From positions 114,419-178,418 of the forward strand of contig JXTB01000018.1 of assembly GCA_002914805.1 (NCBI GenBank): a stretch of 64,000 nt of DNA. Reading direction: 5' to 3'. Under the pieces are notes generated by a model, which saw only the letters and a list, made by a program, of their open reading frames with translations, was not told where the DNA came from and did not search any database. This DNA is from Parasponia andersonii. Its lineage: Eukaryota > Streptophyta > Magnoliopsida > Rosales > Cannabaceae. A program made the position numbers and the translations under genes. The number at the start of each line of letters is the position of its first letter. The first letter of the stretch is position 1. Below, piece after piece: positions 49,300 to 61,661 of the stretch.

Positions 49300-50826
49300 T
49301 CCCTTTGGTGATTACGGCAGAACTTATTTCTTCAGCGACACCATCTCCAAGTAATTGGATCTATTCTATCAAAGAAAAGATGGAAAAGTCTAATGCCCAG
49401 AGCCTCAAAGAGACCAAGTCATATGTTGTGATCAATAATCATCTTTACTGGAGTCTGTCCAGTGGCATCTTCGCCAAGTGCATTGATACAATGCTTGAGG
49501 AAATAATCCTCCAAGGAATTCACAACATGACTTATGGTATGAAAGGCCCATTATTTGCCTGTCGAGTTCATAGTTCAGGCTATTACTGGCTTAATCTCAA
49601 AATGTAAGCTAATGAACTATAAAAAGTTTCCAACAGTGTCAGCTTACACTTGATCCCAGAGAAAGTTGCTATACAGAAGTACAAGATAGGAGGAAAATTT
49701 ATACTGATTTTCTTAACTCCGATTAAATTCCATATAACCTCCCCTCAACTATTCTAGTTAGGTGCATTCTCTGTTCAGATGTAGCTTCCAAAGGAAAGCC
49801 CTAAAATGCTTATGGCCAGCTGAAATTGATGTAGCTCTTAGAGAAGTCCACGCTAGGGACTCTGGTGGACATATGGGAGGTCGTCGTCTCTTCGAGCAAC
49901 TATTGATTATCGACTATTATTGTTCGACTATGGAAAAGGATGCCATAGAATTTATCAGAAAATGCGATGCTTGTCAAAAGCATGCTAACCTTATTCATAC
50001 CCTCGCTATTGAAATAGGAAGCATCCATTTGCCATGGCTACACTTGGTCCATCGATTTCATTGGGCCTATATCTTCTCCTACTAAAGGAAAATTTTGGAT
50101 TCTAACAGCTACAAAAGATTTTACTAAGTGGTCCGAGGCAATCGCCCTTAAAAGAGCCACCTCTGAAGCCACTAGTAACTTCGTGAAAGAATATATCATT
50201 TGCCACTTTGGAATACCCCATACAATAATATTGGACAATGGGGCACCCTTCACGGGGCAACCTTTTCAGTCCCTAGTGGAAAAATATCATATTGTCCATG
50301 GACGTTCTACACAATATTATCCAAAAATGCAATGGTGTGATCGAAGCCTTCAACAAAACCTTGGTAGCCATTATCAAACGGATGATCGATGCCAAGTCTA
50401 TTCAATGGGATGAGTGCTTAACTTCTACACTCCAGGTCTATAGAGTTACTAAAAATACTACTACCAATCAAACATAATTTTCCATGGTGTATGGAGCTAA
50501 AGTTGTTTGGCCTGTAGAACTTTTTGTGTCCTCTGCAAAATTGGCACTCTCCTCGGATGCCACCAAAAGCACCCGAGAATTCAATCTCGAAGTCCTTGAA
50601 GACAGATGAGATCAAGTTCAATAAAGGGTCTTATCTTATCAAAAGAAATTGGCTCAGGCTTACAATCGACTAATATGACCTCACTTTTTTCAGGTGGGAA
50701 AGATGGTACTAAAAGTCACAAATCATATCACCCCAAATTGGGAAGGCCATACCAAATCACTGATGTCAAGCGTAGTGGGTCCTCTAAGAGATTGACACTG
50801 ATAAACTCTCTCCACCCACTAATTTA
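49300..50826 (+). pseudogene. Integrase of element B, with two zinc-binding-like segments
   Basis: At 49305-49607 a segment ends LQGIHNMTYGMKGPLFACRV and then HSSGYYWLNLKM, the form of an integrase zinc domain. At 49820-50030 a second one reads EVHARDSGGHMGGRRLFEQL and then FIRKCDACQKHANLIH, a canonical H-H-C-C. The core follows with SIDFIGPISSPTKGKFWILT, IILDNGAPFTG and, one frame over, NGVIEAFNKTL, so D, D and E are all visible. The C-terminal strand NWEGPYQITDV ends near 50826. Frame breaks are many. Confidence 0.85.
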
Positions 50827-51984
50827 AAATTTATCAAGAAATACTATACTTGATAAATCAAGGACAATTATAGATAACCCTATACTAGAGAGTATTGATT
50901 TTACATGCACAAACAAAATTGCCATCACACTTTACTTTTTACTCCATGAATGACATTTTTTCTCTAATATATATTTATGCATTGACATCTCTATTTTCCC
51001 TAGGGTTTTTTCCTATTTTCAAAAAAAAAGTACTATTCGGTCCTATTCTCTTGAAAACCAATCGTTTCAAATACCCGATTCTCAGTAATATTTTTCTAAT
51101 ATTTCAGAGTCTCTGTCAAAATACTTATCTTTCTTTTGACAAATCCCTTTACAAAACTCTGAAAAAATAAGAAACTATTATTTTCCATTACAAAGCTTTT
51201 CTATTTCTAAAACGGAGATTGGAACACTTATATTTTCAAAAACTGACTATTTTCAAAATTATTCTGAAGTGATTTCTGGGTACTACTGTGGGTACTTTAT
51301 GTTTTGAGATACTTATAAAAGTCTCGCAAAAAGCACAAGAAATGTGAGGATAAAAGCCATTGAAAAAGGCAAGAGAGATAAACTGACAAAAAGCCATCCG
51401 TTTAAAAAGGGGAATGGGAGAAAGTTAGATAGAAAGAGAAGTAAAAGTGCTGAAAAAGACAAAAAGGATAAAGTATCTCTAGAACTAAAAGTCATAGGTA
51501 GTCCTTAGAAAATGCTTCGAGGCATTATCATGGAAAGAAAGAACTGAGGTAGCAAAGTATGACCTCAAGCATGGGCCCCCCTGTCACTGGTCAGTCATCC
51601 TAGAAGCAGTTCATCACAATACTGCCAATCGAAATGCCATATCTTCCAATTCTGTATTTTTCTCTAATGCAAGGGGAGCTATATCTTGCCAAAAAATAGT
51701 TGTGCAATCACACCCATTATCGTACTTAGGATGACACTTTGCACTTTAAATGGTGGGTGAGTGTGCAGGAACCTGTACCTATACTACGAAGCTAGCCTCA
51801 ATCCCGGGGGTTGCAGCAAGTTCTCATTTGTCCGGTTGACCATAAAGTGACTAAATTGGCACAGTTTTTGCCAAAAGCCTGTCTCTTCCATAAGAGCGAT
51901 GCTTAATTCCGCCCAGGTATGGCTATCCGAGTTGTACTTATTGCCCGAGTATGTGGACAGTTTTTGCACTCGTACTATGCCTCA
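50827..51984 (+). other. Region after pol of element B, no gene seen
   Basis: AT-rich sequence with short open frames that match nothing known to me. A GC-richer patch at 51570-51990 precedes the hairpin array. Confidence 0.5.
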
Positions 51985-53735
51985 CCTCTCAAAACCTTAT
52001 CGTCACCTCTACGATAGGTACTTTTCCACATGTTTTTAAATCTCACATTTTTAAGTCCTTGCAAAGAGTCTCCTCGTATGATTTTAACATATGTCCATCC
52101 ATATAACAAAACTTTATCATCACCTTTATGATAAGTACTTTTCTACATATTCAAGCTTTTGTCCTTACATGTAGCCTTTCCTGTATAGCTTCACATATTT
52201 TTCTATGCAGATGTCAAAACCTTGTCGTCGCCTTTACGATAAGTACTTTTCTACATGCTTTTAAATCTCACATTTCTGAGTCCTTGTATGTAGTTCTCCC
52301 TACATAATTTTAACATATGTCTATGCAGATGTAAAAACCTTATCATTGCCTTTTACGATAAGTGCTTTTCTACATGTTCAAGCTTATGTTCTTACATGTA
52401 GCCTTTCCTGCATAGCTTTAGACATTTTTCTACGTAGATGTCAAAACCTTATCGTCGCCTTTACGATAAGTACTTTTTCTACATGCTTTTAAATCTCACA
52501 TTTTTGAATCTTTGGATGTAGTGCTCCTAGCATGATTTTAACGTATGTCCATACAAATGTTAAAACCTTTTCATCGCATTTATGATAAGTGCTTTTCTAT
52601 ATGTTTAAACTTATGTTCTTTACATGTAGTTTTTCCTGCATAATATTTCATATATTTCTATGCAGGTATTAAAATCTTATTATCGCCTTTACGATAAGTG
52701 CTTTTTTATATGCCTTTAAATCTCACATTGCTGAGTCCTTGCATGTAGTTCTCTCTGCATGATTTTAACATATGTCCATATTAATATCAAAACTTTATCA
52801 TCGCCTTTACGATAAATGCTTTTGTACATGTTCAAGCTTCTGTTCTTACATATAATCTTTCCTGCATAGCATTACGTATTTTTCTATGCAGATATCAAAA
52901 CCTTATCATCGTCTTTATAATAAGTACTTTTCTACATACTTTTAAATCTCACATTTCTGAGTCTTTGTATGTAGTTCTCCTTGCATGATTTTAACATATG
53001 TCCATGCAGATGTCAAAACTTCATCGTCGCTTCTACGATAAGTACTTTTCTACATATTTAAACTTTTGTTCTTTACACGTAATTTTTTTTTGCATAATAT
53101 TACATATATTTCTATGCAGGTGTTAAAACCTTATTGTCACCTTTACGATAAGTGCTTTTCTATATGCCTTTCAATCTCGAATTGCTGAGTCCTTGCATGT
53201 AGTTCTCCTTGCATAATTTTAACATTTTTCCATGCAAATGTCAAAACCTTATCGTCACCTTTGTGATAAGTGCTTTCCTACATATTCAAGCTTCTGTCCT
53301 TACATGTAGCTTTTCTTGCATAGCTTTACATATTTTTCTATTCAGATGTCAAAACATTATTGTCGCCTCTACGATAAGTATTTTTCTACATATTTTTAAA
53401 TCTCGCATTTCTGAGTCCTTGCATATAGTTTTTTCTGCATGATTTTAGCGTATATCCATGCATATATCAAAACCTTATCGTCACCTTTACGATAAGTATT
53501 TTTCTACATGTCCAAGCATATGTCCTTATATATAGCTTTTCTTGCATAGCTTTACACATTTTTCTATGCAGATATCAAAATCTTATTGTATTTTTCTACA
53601 TGTTGCTAAATCTTATTTTTCGAGTCTCTAAATATAGTTTATTTTCTCACTCTCACATGAAAGATTACCTACACGATTCTTCGTACCTTTTCCGTGCAGC
53701 TATTTTAAAACCTTATCGCTTCTTGTCCGATAAGT
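51985..53735 (+). repeat. Tandem array of hairpin-forming repeats, ~16 half-units
   Basis: Half-units start AAAACCTTATCGTCGCCTTT, at about 51993, 52107, 52217, 52334, 52443, 52561, 52670, 52787, 52896, 53014, 53124, 53240, 53349, 53468, 53577 and 53707. Spacing alternates near 109 and 117 bases, so the true unit is ~227 bp made of two related halves. Each half holds an inverted repeat CTTATCGT/ACGATAAG with a ~7-base loop (perfect at 52448-52470). A second stem lies between, CTGCATAG/CTATGCAG in one half (perfect at 52862-52891) and TGCATG/CATGCA in the other. No ORF runs through it. It sits where Tat elements keep their arrays. Confidence 0.9.
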
Positions 53736-54935
53736 ATCTTGCTATAAATTCCTATTTTCCCTTTTCTACGTGTGGCATGCATTCTCACAAATACTTATGA
53801 TAAATTCTGAATTTTCCTTACCTTTTTGAACATCTTTTCAAAGCCTCGTGATTTCTGAAAATTAAACTTTCCATTTTCGGGTAATTCTTAAAAAATATCA
53901 CGAGTGTCTTTCTATGACTAATTTTTGCACAAATAATTTTCAAGTATAATTAGTCAATTTTTGGCATCACTCCCTCTTCACCCTTTTAAGAATTTGAAGA
54001 GATTGTCAAAATATTTTACAAAATACTGGGAACTGAGTTTACCTCTCTCTGACGATTGTTCAAATTACTAGAGAATGTATTCCTTCTAAAATGTTATTTT
54101 CTTCCCCAACAATTTATTTAAAATGCTAGGGACTTAATTTTATTTTCAGAATATCCTTAGTGCTTATCTTTCTTGGTTTGAATCTTCATCTGGACTAATT
54201 CCTCTGCCCTGTAAAGACAATTATTTACTTATAACTCTAGAAGTGTAGGGATGTCAAACCAAATAATTCTTTCTCGAGGATGTATACTTTAAGCCCATAA
54301 AGGAAGCTCCTCAGATGTTGTTCACATTCCATGCATGCAACATGAAGTTCTCACTAGGCCACGGTATGTGGCTATTATACTAAGGCCTAATGGGCCGTCA
54401 CGACTTCGACAAGGTATGAAATGTGCCTTAGACTTTTACCAATGTCATTAGTAAGGCCCAATTATATTTTTATCACTTTTATTAGTAAAAAGTTTAGAAA
54501 ATAAGTATTTCTTATAAATCATATAGCTTGTGGTATGTGTAATTTCTAATAGTAGTACTTTACTAAATCGTTTAATTGGGCCGAGCCTCTTACAATCTAT
54601 TCAACCACCCTTTAAGCCTTATACCATGCTTTGTGCTTACGTTCTTGTTTGCTCATTTCTTTGTAATGTTTTGCAAACATATCTTCTAAATGTGGTATTT
54701 TTGCAATACTCATTTCATACTTTTCGGCTGAGATTTCTTAGACCTCACTTATATAGTATTTTTGCAATACTCATTTCATACTTTTGGGCTGAGATTTCTT
54801 AGACCTCACTTATGTCCCAAAATACCACTTTTACATGTTGGGCTATGATTTCTACACTTAATTTCTTACTTGGTCAATTATTGGTATATTCTTTATATGC
54901 ATAATTAGACCCTTTGGTGTTAAATTTTAAGCTTG
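53736..54935. other. Internal sequence of element B after the array
   Basis: No gene seen. It contains a 61-bp tandem duplication at 54695-54813 (GTATTTTTGCAATACTCATT start). The last five bases (GCTTG) are the target duplicate of the next insertion. Confidence 0.5.
54695..54813 (+). repeat. 61-bp tandem duplication
   Basis: Two nearly identical copies start at 54695 and 54756, differing at a few bases (CGGCTG against GGGCTG). Confidence 0.9.
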
Positions 54936-57558
54936 TGTAACATCCAACTCTTTACATAATTAAGAGAGCCAATAATAGCATGACTGTATTATATTTAATA
55001 TTATTATCATAAGTGCATATTATTAGGAATAATTGTCATCAATTATTATGACCGTTAAGTTACAAAATTTTTTAAAATAGCTTTACAATGAAATGCTCGA
55101 GATGCTCGAGATGCCTCATTGGTACAAGTACGACGTGATTATAACAATCATTCTAACATAGTTGTTTGACATTTGTTTGATCAGAAATGCATGATTATTT
55201 TTCTTTGCACTTAAAAAAAAGGGTCCGATTGAGTAAGTTAATTTTAATGTGACTCATGATTTTATGCCGTAAACATTTCTATTTATTTTATTTTTCTAGT
55301 GTTGAATGATGTTACTTTTTGAGGTTGTCTATTTAAAAGTTGTACGGGTCTAGTCGAATTTTCTATATTATTTACATTATAAATATCAATTGTTTTAGGT
55401 ATCACAATTGTTGAAATCCAACGAATAAGTCTAAGTCGGCAATATTATTCATTTTAGTAAAAAGGTATATAAATACACATGTATCTATTAAAAGTTTCTT
55501 ATTATTTTGTTGTCAACCACTCACTAGAGAATCTCTTATTTCTTTCTAGTTTTAAGAGTGAGCTTATATTACATATCTGGTTTCGTGGTAGATTATTGAG
55601 GAAAGCAATAAGGACATCTATCGAAGTATCTATCCGTTTGGCTCTGTTTGTGGTTGAGGTATAGTTTCCCTTTTTAAAATTCGTAATCTGCTTTTTATAC
55701 TATAGAGATTCTTGTCTTGATAACTTTAGGTGTTTATAGAGTTATGCCTACATATTAAAAAAGAGAGAGGAAATGCTTTAAGACGAGTTGAGTGTATGTC
55801 AGGCAATGATTTGTATGGTATATAGATGTGTGATTTGTATATAGATGTGTGATTTGTAGTTCATCTTTTCGTACCACTAAATTTGTTGATATACATCTTA
55901 CTAGTGGAATTTCTTGTTGGATGTCAATTATGAATAATTAGTTTTAATTTATTTATTGTTTACATAGATTTTTGAAACCATGTTTCTTCTTTTAGTCCAG
56001 TTATCATTTATGGTTTTATTATTAAAAGGATACATGTACAACTATATCAAGGTGTAAATTTATATCTATAGGTATATTTTATTGTTATCACTAATTTATC
56101 GTAATGTCGAATTTAAAGTGCAACGATGATGATTAATAGCTATATACTGAATTATTCTTGTACACTATTTACAGGGAAAAATCTGGTTTTATTTTTATTA
56201 TTACTATTTTTTTTTTTTGCTGCTTTCATGATGATATTTTCTAGTCAATTAAAGACATTTCTGATTACGTTGGTTTTTAATAATTTTTCTTTAACATGCT
56301 CACATATTGATAGATATTAGAATATTAGATACCGTGTCAAAAATATATTTTTACATTCACATTCATAATGATCAAAAAGAACCCAATCTTTGATTAATTT
56401 CTAGGGACACGTCACTGAGTATTTCACAAGAAATAGCTTAAAAATGTTGGAAACTAGGTAAGTAAAGTACTCAACTGCAACACAAAATTTATGTGCTATG
56501 TGAGTGTTTATTATGTTTCTATGCCTTACATTTATTATAAATTTGAGCATGACCACTAGCATTTCGATTTAGTATACATACTTGGTATTTCTAGTGTGGT
56601 ATTATTACCTACATCATAAGGCCATATATGTTTTATAAAAAAGTTGAAGAGAAATAATAAGTTTTCTAAAATGCCTTAGTATTATTGTACATGTTTTGTT
56701 TGTCATAGAAAAGTTGAGACTAGATAACTTTCAGAAGGTTCTATGTCACTGTTACCGGAAAATAGGATAAATATTTACAGTTTCTTAGTGGCAGCCCCAG
56801 GAGAGGGGTAAGTTTGACAGGATTTGTTAGAAGGTTTGCCATAATATTCCTCCTCCAAGTTATATAATAGACTATACTACAGTCTCGGTCCGCCTTATCT
56901 CTTGAGCTCGATAGGGTAACGATGAAGTAAGGTTAGTAATGAGCCCTAATGTAGTAAGAGCCGGCGAGAGGAGAACCAATGGGATATTGTTAGTTCAGGA
57001 AGCCCAACAAGCACAGTACTGAACCGGACAATGGGCACAAGACAGGGAAACACCTAAAGGAGAATATTTTTACCAAAACATTTAAGCAATCATGGTCATA
57101 TATTTAATTCATATCATTGAATAATATGTCATCTATTACTTTACTTACTGAGCTATACATAGCTCATTGTAATCTTGTGTTATAGGTAATGATTGAAATG
57201 ACAGCATGAGCTTGTGAGCTAGAGTAGAGGCCAAATTTGGTATTGTACATATGGATATTTTGACCACATATGGGGGCCTCGTTTGTATATTTTAGGATAT
57301 TTTACAGTTTTTCAATGAAGTTATTTGTAGTTCATTTCTCTTGGTACCTAATACAACCTTTCATTTTATATGTATATACTGTATCATACTATGTTTGTAA
57401 GTAAAGTCAGTTATCTATAGAGTTTTAAACAAAGTAAAAAGTACAAATTGGCCATATTTTTAGGAAAAACAAATGCAGGATCATTTTCTAAAAGTAGCGT
57501 CTTGTAAATAGAGTTAATAAAATTCCACTAATAGTAGCTGGATAAAGAGGGCATTACA
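54936..57558 (+). mobile_element. Solo LTR, 2.6 kb, with perfect target duplication
   Basis: It starts TGTAACATCC and ends GGGCATTACA, the paired ends typical of several plant gypsy LTRs (TGTAACAYCC...GGGTGTTACA, as in Tekay/Del-type elements). It is flanked by GCTTG on both sides (54931-54935 and 57559-57563), so the borders are exact. No gag or pol sequence is inside. Length and ends suggest the Tekay/Del group, by inference. Confidence 0.9.
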
Positions 57559-57563
57559 GCTTG

Positions 57564-57994
57564 AGTGTGATTACTCTCATGCACACCTATCATTACTTTG
57601 GACCTTCATCATATTGTTATTTTTTAAAATCTCGAGCATGATGTAGAACCTGAGAATACCATTACATTTGTCCAAAATTTTTCACAAAAAAATTCTCTAG
57701 GTTGGCACCCTTTGATAGCTCCCATTCCTTTTTCCACTTTGAATTCTTTTTAACATGTGGTCATATCTCATGTTGTTTGATCTAGTTTTTGGGTTCTCTT
57801 GCATTTTCGGACAAAACAGAGAGAGAGAGAATTTTTCTAATTCATAAAATTTTATTTCATAAAATATAAAATTACATGGGGACATTTTTTGTAAAATATA
57901 AATTACATAGAATTAGCATATTTTCTTTCTTACTCTAATACTAATTCCCTTTTAAAAAATGGATTACACTCCTCCGTTTTTAAAATTCCTAATG
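57564..57994. other. Spacer right of the solo LTR
   Basis: Resumes the sequence interrupted at 54935. AT-rich; no gene seen. Confidence 0.4.
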
Positions 57995-58054
57995 GTCATG
58001 GAAGTCCAACTTCCATGACTATCTTGTTTTAGGTTTCGTGACCTAAAACAAGAT
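57995..58054. repeat. Two adjacent perfect hairpins
   Basis: GTCATGGAAGT (57995-58005) pairs with ACTTCCATGAC (58009-58019) over a 3-base loop. One base on, ATCTTGTTTTAGGT (58021-58034) pairs with ACCTAAAACAAGAT (58041-58054) over a 6-base loop, followed by seven more Ts. Weaker palindromes using TCATGG/CCATGA and CCTTTGTC/GACAAAAGG lie at 58070-58100 and 58125-58157. Confidence 0.9.
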
Positions 58055-58201
58055 TTTTTTTCATAATAGATCATGGCTCATTGTCCATGACTTACTAATC
58101 TCCTTCTTCTCTCATTGGAGACTTTGCCTTTGTCTGTAATCCATGGACAAAAGGAAAAACGTTCAGTAAGCCAAAAGAAGAAAGAATGTTATAATCTCTA
58201 T

Positions 58202-58597
58202 CTAATCTTTAGACAGAGGTACTAAAAGAACCTCTCTCTTAGATGTATCAACGACAATATTAGTAGAAACATCTAAGAGTTTCCAAACTTTATTCAGGGA
58301 TTTGTCATGATCCTTGAGCCATGCTATGTCTCCTAACTTTTCAATGGAACCTCGAAGTACATTCTTGCTCCTCCAATCTGTGATAGTGCCCCACGGTGTC
58401 TCTATATAATTTTCTCGAGTCAAGCTCAAGGACAATAACCTTAAAGCTATCTTTTTCATTTTAGCTCTTATGGAAAACACTTGATTTGGTTTCAAGTTCT
58501 TTTCCATGTTCTCTCCCTCTCTCTCTCTCTCTGTGTGTCTATTTTTCTCTTTATTTTTGAATTGCCTCTCTCTGTTAACTTTTTCTCTTCCTTTCAT
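58202..58597 (-). CDS. Unrecognised minus-strand ORF, 131 aa (or 101 aa from an inner ATG)
   Basis: I do not recognise this protein. The first 30 codons come from a purine-rich, GA-repeat-like tract and look like leader. An ATG at 58507 would give 101 residues starting MEKNLKPNQVFSIRAKM. The rest has ordinary mixed composition, with IALRLLSLSL, PWGTITDWRSKNVLRGSI and AWLKDHDKSLNKVWKLLD. A TATA-like TATTTAAA is about 60 bases upstream of the outer ATG on the same strand. It lies inside element B, between the solo LTR and the antisense ORF, so it may be an exon of the antisense transcript, captured host sequence, or chance. Confidence 0.3.
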   Translation of the reverse strand: MKGREKVNRERQFKNKEKNRHTEREREGENMEKNLKPNQVFSIRAKMKKIALRLLSLSLTRENYIETPWGTITDWRSKNVLRGSIEKLGDIAWLKDHDKSLNKVWKLLDVSTNIVVDTSKREVLLVPLSKD

Positions 58598-59939
58598 TTC
58601 ACTCTCTCCCTTGGACTAAAGGGTTAGGGATCGAAGTAAGTCCCATGTATGGTTTAAATAGCCATACAATCCTACGAGACAAGGCCCTCGGCCTCTCTTC
58701 CCCTCTCTCACCTCTTTGAGCTTTCAAATGTGCACTTGATTCCAACAAAAGAATCTGATTACATATACACATAAATCTAAAATTGGTATAGTATACATTG
58801 CTATCTTTCCACTTGAAATGAGCACGTAATAATCATTTTGGAGCCTAGGATGCTGCCACTTGTCATACAAATTCTTTCTTTTACATTTCTCTTTGTCCAC
58901 TTGCACCATCATTCTCCTATATATATAATACTTATCTCTATTATATATATATATATATATATATATGTGCATGTGACTTTCGGGCTCCTACACTATAAAG
59001 CAGCCAAAATGGCTACTCTCTTCCTCTCTTATGAAGCTGAAAACTTTGTCCTCTTTTTTTCCTTGTGGCTGCCCAAGCTACTTATTAAGGATATGTGTGT
59101 ACGTTTTGTGCTAACACTTCACCACTTGCATGCCTTATCACATATACTCTCCATTTGCATGTGGCCTTGACTGAGAACAATAACTCTTTTATATTCTCAG
59201 CTAACACTTAAGCTATACCAAGCTAGGTTGATGCCACTTTCTTTTGTTTCTTTATAAGTTATCTTGAAACATTGGCATAATACCCAAGTATGTCTATGTA
59301 CCGAAACCACCTGAAGATGATTTTATTCTTTGGACACTTTTATTTTCAGACAAACCAAGGAAAAACTACACTAGGGTTTTTGTGTAGTGTTCTCTTGGAT
59401 GTGTCCCTCCTATGCATACATACTATATCTTTGCATGAATCTTCTTATTAGCAAAATTAATTTTATAAACTTCCATTTTCGCTTCATGCATGCACTTTAT
59501 GAGCATTGATTTAGTAAGTATTACTACTTAATTAAATTTATGACCATCCTAGCATATTAGTTAAACTATTATTTTGTTGTCTTGTATTTGAATTAGAACC
59601 TAATATTTTCATTTGGCAACGAATTATATGCTGATCATTATACTTGTTTAGGTACCTTGTATATTTGAAAAATATAAGCAAACCTCTTCTTTAGGCTATT
59701 ATTTGGATTTGAGTTTAATATCCCTCTCATGGACAATAAAACCATGTGCTTACTCTTCTCCAAAATATTTATTGCTATGATATTTTTCAAAAGTCGAGTG
59801 CTCATTTATGTTTGCTTGCTTTTCTCTAAGATGTAGTCATATGTAGATGCATGTTTGAAGCCTTTGATATATACATGTGAAAAAGCAAACTTTTCTTTAT
59901 TTATATCATAATTAGCATACAAGGCTCGAGGAGGTATTT
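58598..59939. other. AT-rich region, no gene seen
   Basis: It contains a (TA)n run at about 58939-58966. Short open frames have no family features. Confidence 0.45.
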
Positions 59940-60542
59940 CATTTTATAGAATACTCTCCTCATTAGTACACGAGAAGACCTAGCTTAACGGGAGAAGCTA
60001 TAAAGTCCATGATGGCATTGATTCAGGTATCTCTGAGGTACTTGTCGGCTCGTAGAAGATTGAGCACCATAATACAGAGGCTGTGGCTCTACATGGGAGC
60101 ACTAAAATCACTTAACTTCGAAGATCCCAGTATAACTCCCGCCAACAGTTGATTTCCTCGTAGGCCTCTATCAAGTTCGTCTTTACCATCCTTAGATTTG
60201 TCTCCAGAATGGTAATCTTTTATCCCTCATAGGACTAGATCTACGAAACATGGTCAAAAGTATGAGTAGGATGCATTTCAAACTCTTGGATCCTCTGAAT
60301 ATAGTAGTGCAATTCGGCTCGAGATTATAACTGCATCTCAGTCAATTGCTCACTCAAGGCATTGACTGAGCCTAGAGATTATCCATGCTTACTCAGTCTA
60401 CTCGAGAAGATACCGGTGTAGGCGGAGGAGATGATGGCGAACTCAATATTATGTACACTGAATGACTCAAAAGGTATGACTGAGGAGAAGATGAACCCCT
60501 TGAGGATATCCCTGACGAGCCCGAGTTCGAGCTAGGAGCCAT
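59940..60542 (-). pseudogene. Antisense ORF remnant of element B
   Basis: On the minus strand an ATG at 60542 opens MAPSSNSGSSGISSRGSSSP, a Ser-rich start that runs to 60393. Further coiled-coil-like pieces follow in another frame: SVNALSEQLTEMQL, AELHYYIQRIQEFEM and TNLRMVKTNLIEAYEEI (about 60360 down to 60150). TAG/TAA/TGA codons break it. Position just before an LTR and opposite to pol matches the Tat-type extra ORF, as in element A, where the start MAPNQ is also Ser/Gln-rich. Homology between the two was not established. Confidence 0.5.
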
Positions 60543-60623
60543 GAATGGAAGTAGAAATAGATAGATGTGATTGATGTTTAACCAAGAGAAAGACATGGCT
60601 TATGAAACGTATGCAAGACCCTC

Positions 60624-60631
60624 TATTTATA
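60624..60631 (-). promoter_or_regulatory. TATA box for the antisense ORF of element B
   Basis: TATAAATA on the minus strand, about 85 bases upstream of the ATG at 60542 and inside the last 50 bases before the LTR. Confidence 0.5.
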
Positions 60632-60672
60632 ATGTTCAATGAGCTCCGGTAAATGATCACATCCCCTGTTAA

Positions 60673-61626
60673 TGTTTTGGGATTTTTCCAAATTTTGAGA
60701 TTAATCCTAAAATAAGAATCAGTAATAATTAAGTATAGGATTAGCAAACCCTAAGCTAACTTACTTAAACTACAAGTAGTATAAGAGAGATGACATCAAC
60801 TTAAGAAAATGACATGTAGCTTAGCTAGAACTACATATTGTTTAAACCTTTTTTCTACCCATACTTGAACCACAAGTCGTTGGAGCTAGGCTACACATCA
60901 CTTGGTGCCAAACTACATCCCTTTTTGAAGCATTTCCCTTTATGCACAAGCTACCCAATGATTCTAGAAGACTCTAGAAGCCTCTAACTTATGACCAAAG
61001 GTATTGTAGCTATAAGTACTTGATATCTAAGTACTTCTACATTAAGCTAGTTTAAGAGCTTGACACCTAATCCTCTTGTCCATTAAGATAAGCTAGCTAA
61101 TGGATACTTTACACCTTATTACCTTGTAGTAAAAGTCTTCTTGTTATACAAGGCATTCTTGCCTTTAAATAAAAGGGTAATGCCCTCATTTGTAACCTAA
61201 TGAGCATACACTATCTATAATACATCAACTTTCTTTCTTTTATTTTCTTAAATTGTGCTCTCTTTCTCTCTTGATCTCTCTCTTTGGTGTCCATTTTTCT
61301 TTCGTATTCATCTGTGGCTGTCACCATCTCCCATCCTTAATATACTTATTTTATTAAATCACCAATACCACCATTATACCATCTTCATTCATTCAACCCG
61401 TGGCCCAAACATCCTTACCACCACCATCCTTTTTTTTTTTCTCTCTTCTATTTGAGGCCCAATTCTTCTAATATTATTGTCGTGATCATCATTTATTCTT
61501 CTCTCAACCTATGGCTATACTAACATCACCAATATTACCACCCTTTGGCGTTTATCTTCAATTCATAGCTAAGTTCTCATTCATTTTCTACTTGGTCATT
61601 TTTATCTTACTTTCATACATTTATAT

Positions 61627-61661
<35 letters not shown>

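Noticed and set aside
51985..53735. Regular repeats with spacers, CRISPR-like at first sight
   Set aside because: Units are contiguous and diverged, without unique spacers, in a plant retrotransposon.
58608..58630. TTGGACTAAAGGG, similar to the start of miR319
   Set aside because: Only the first part resembles the microRNA; the rest differs and no matching hairpin arm was seen.
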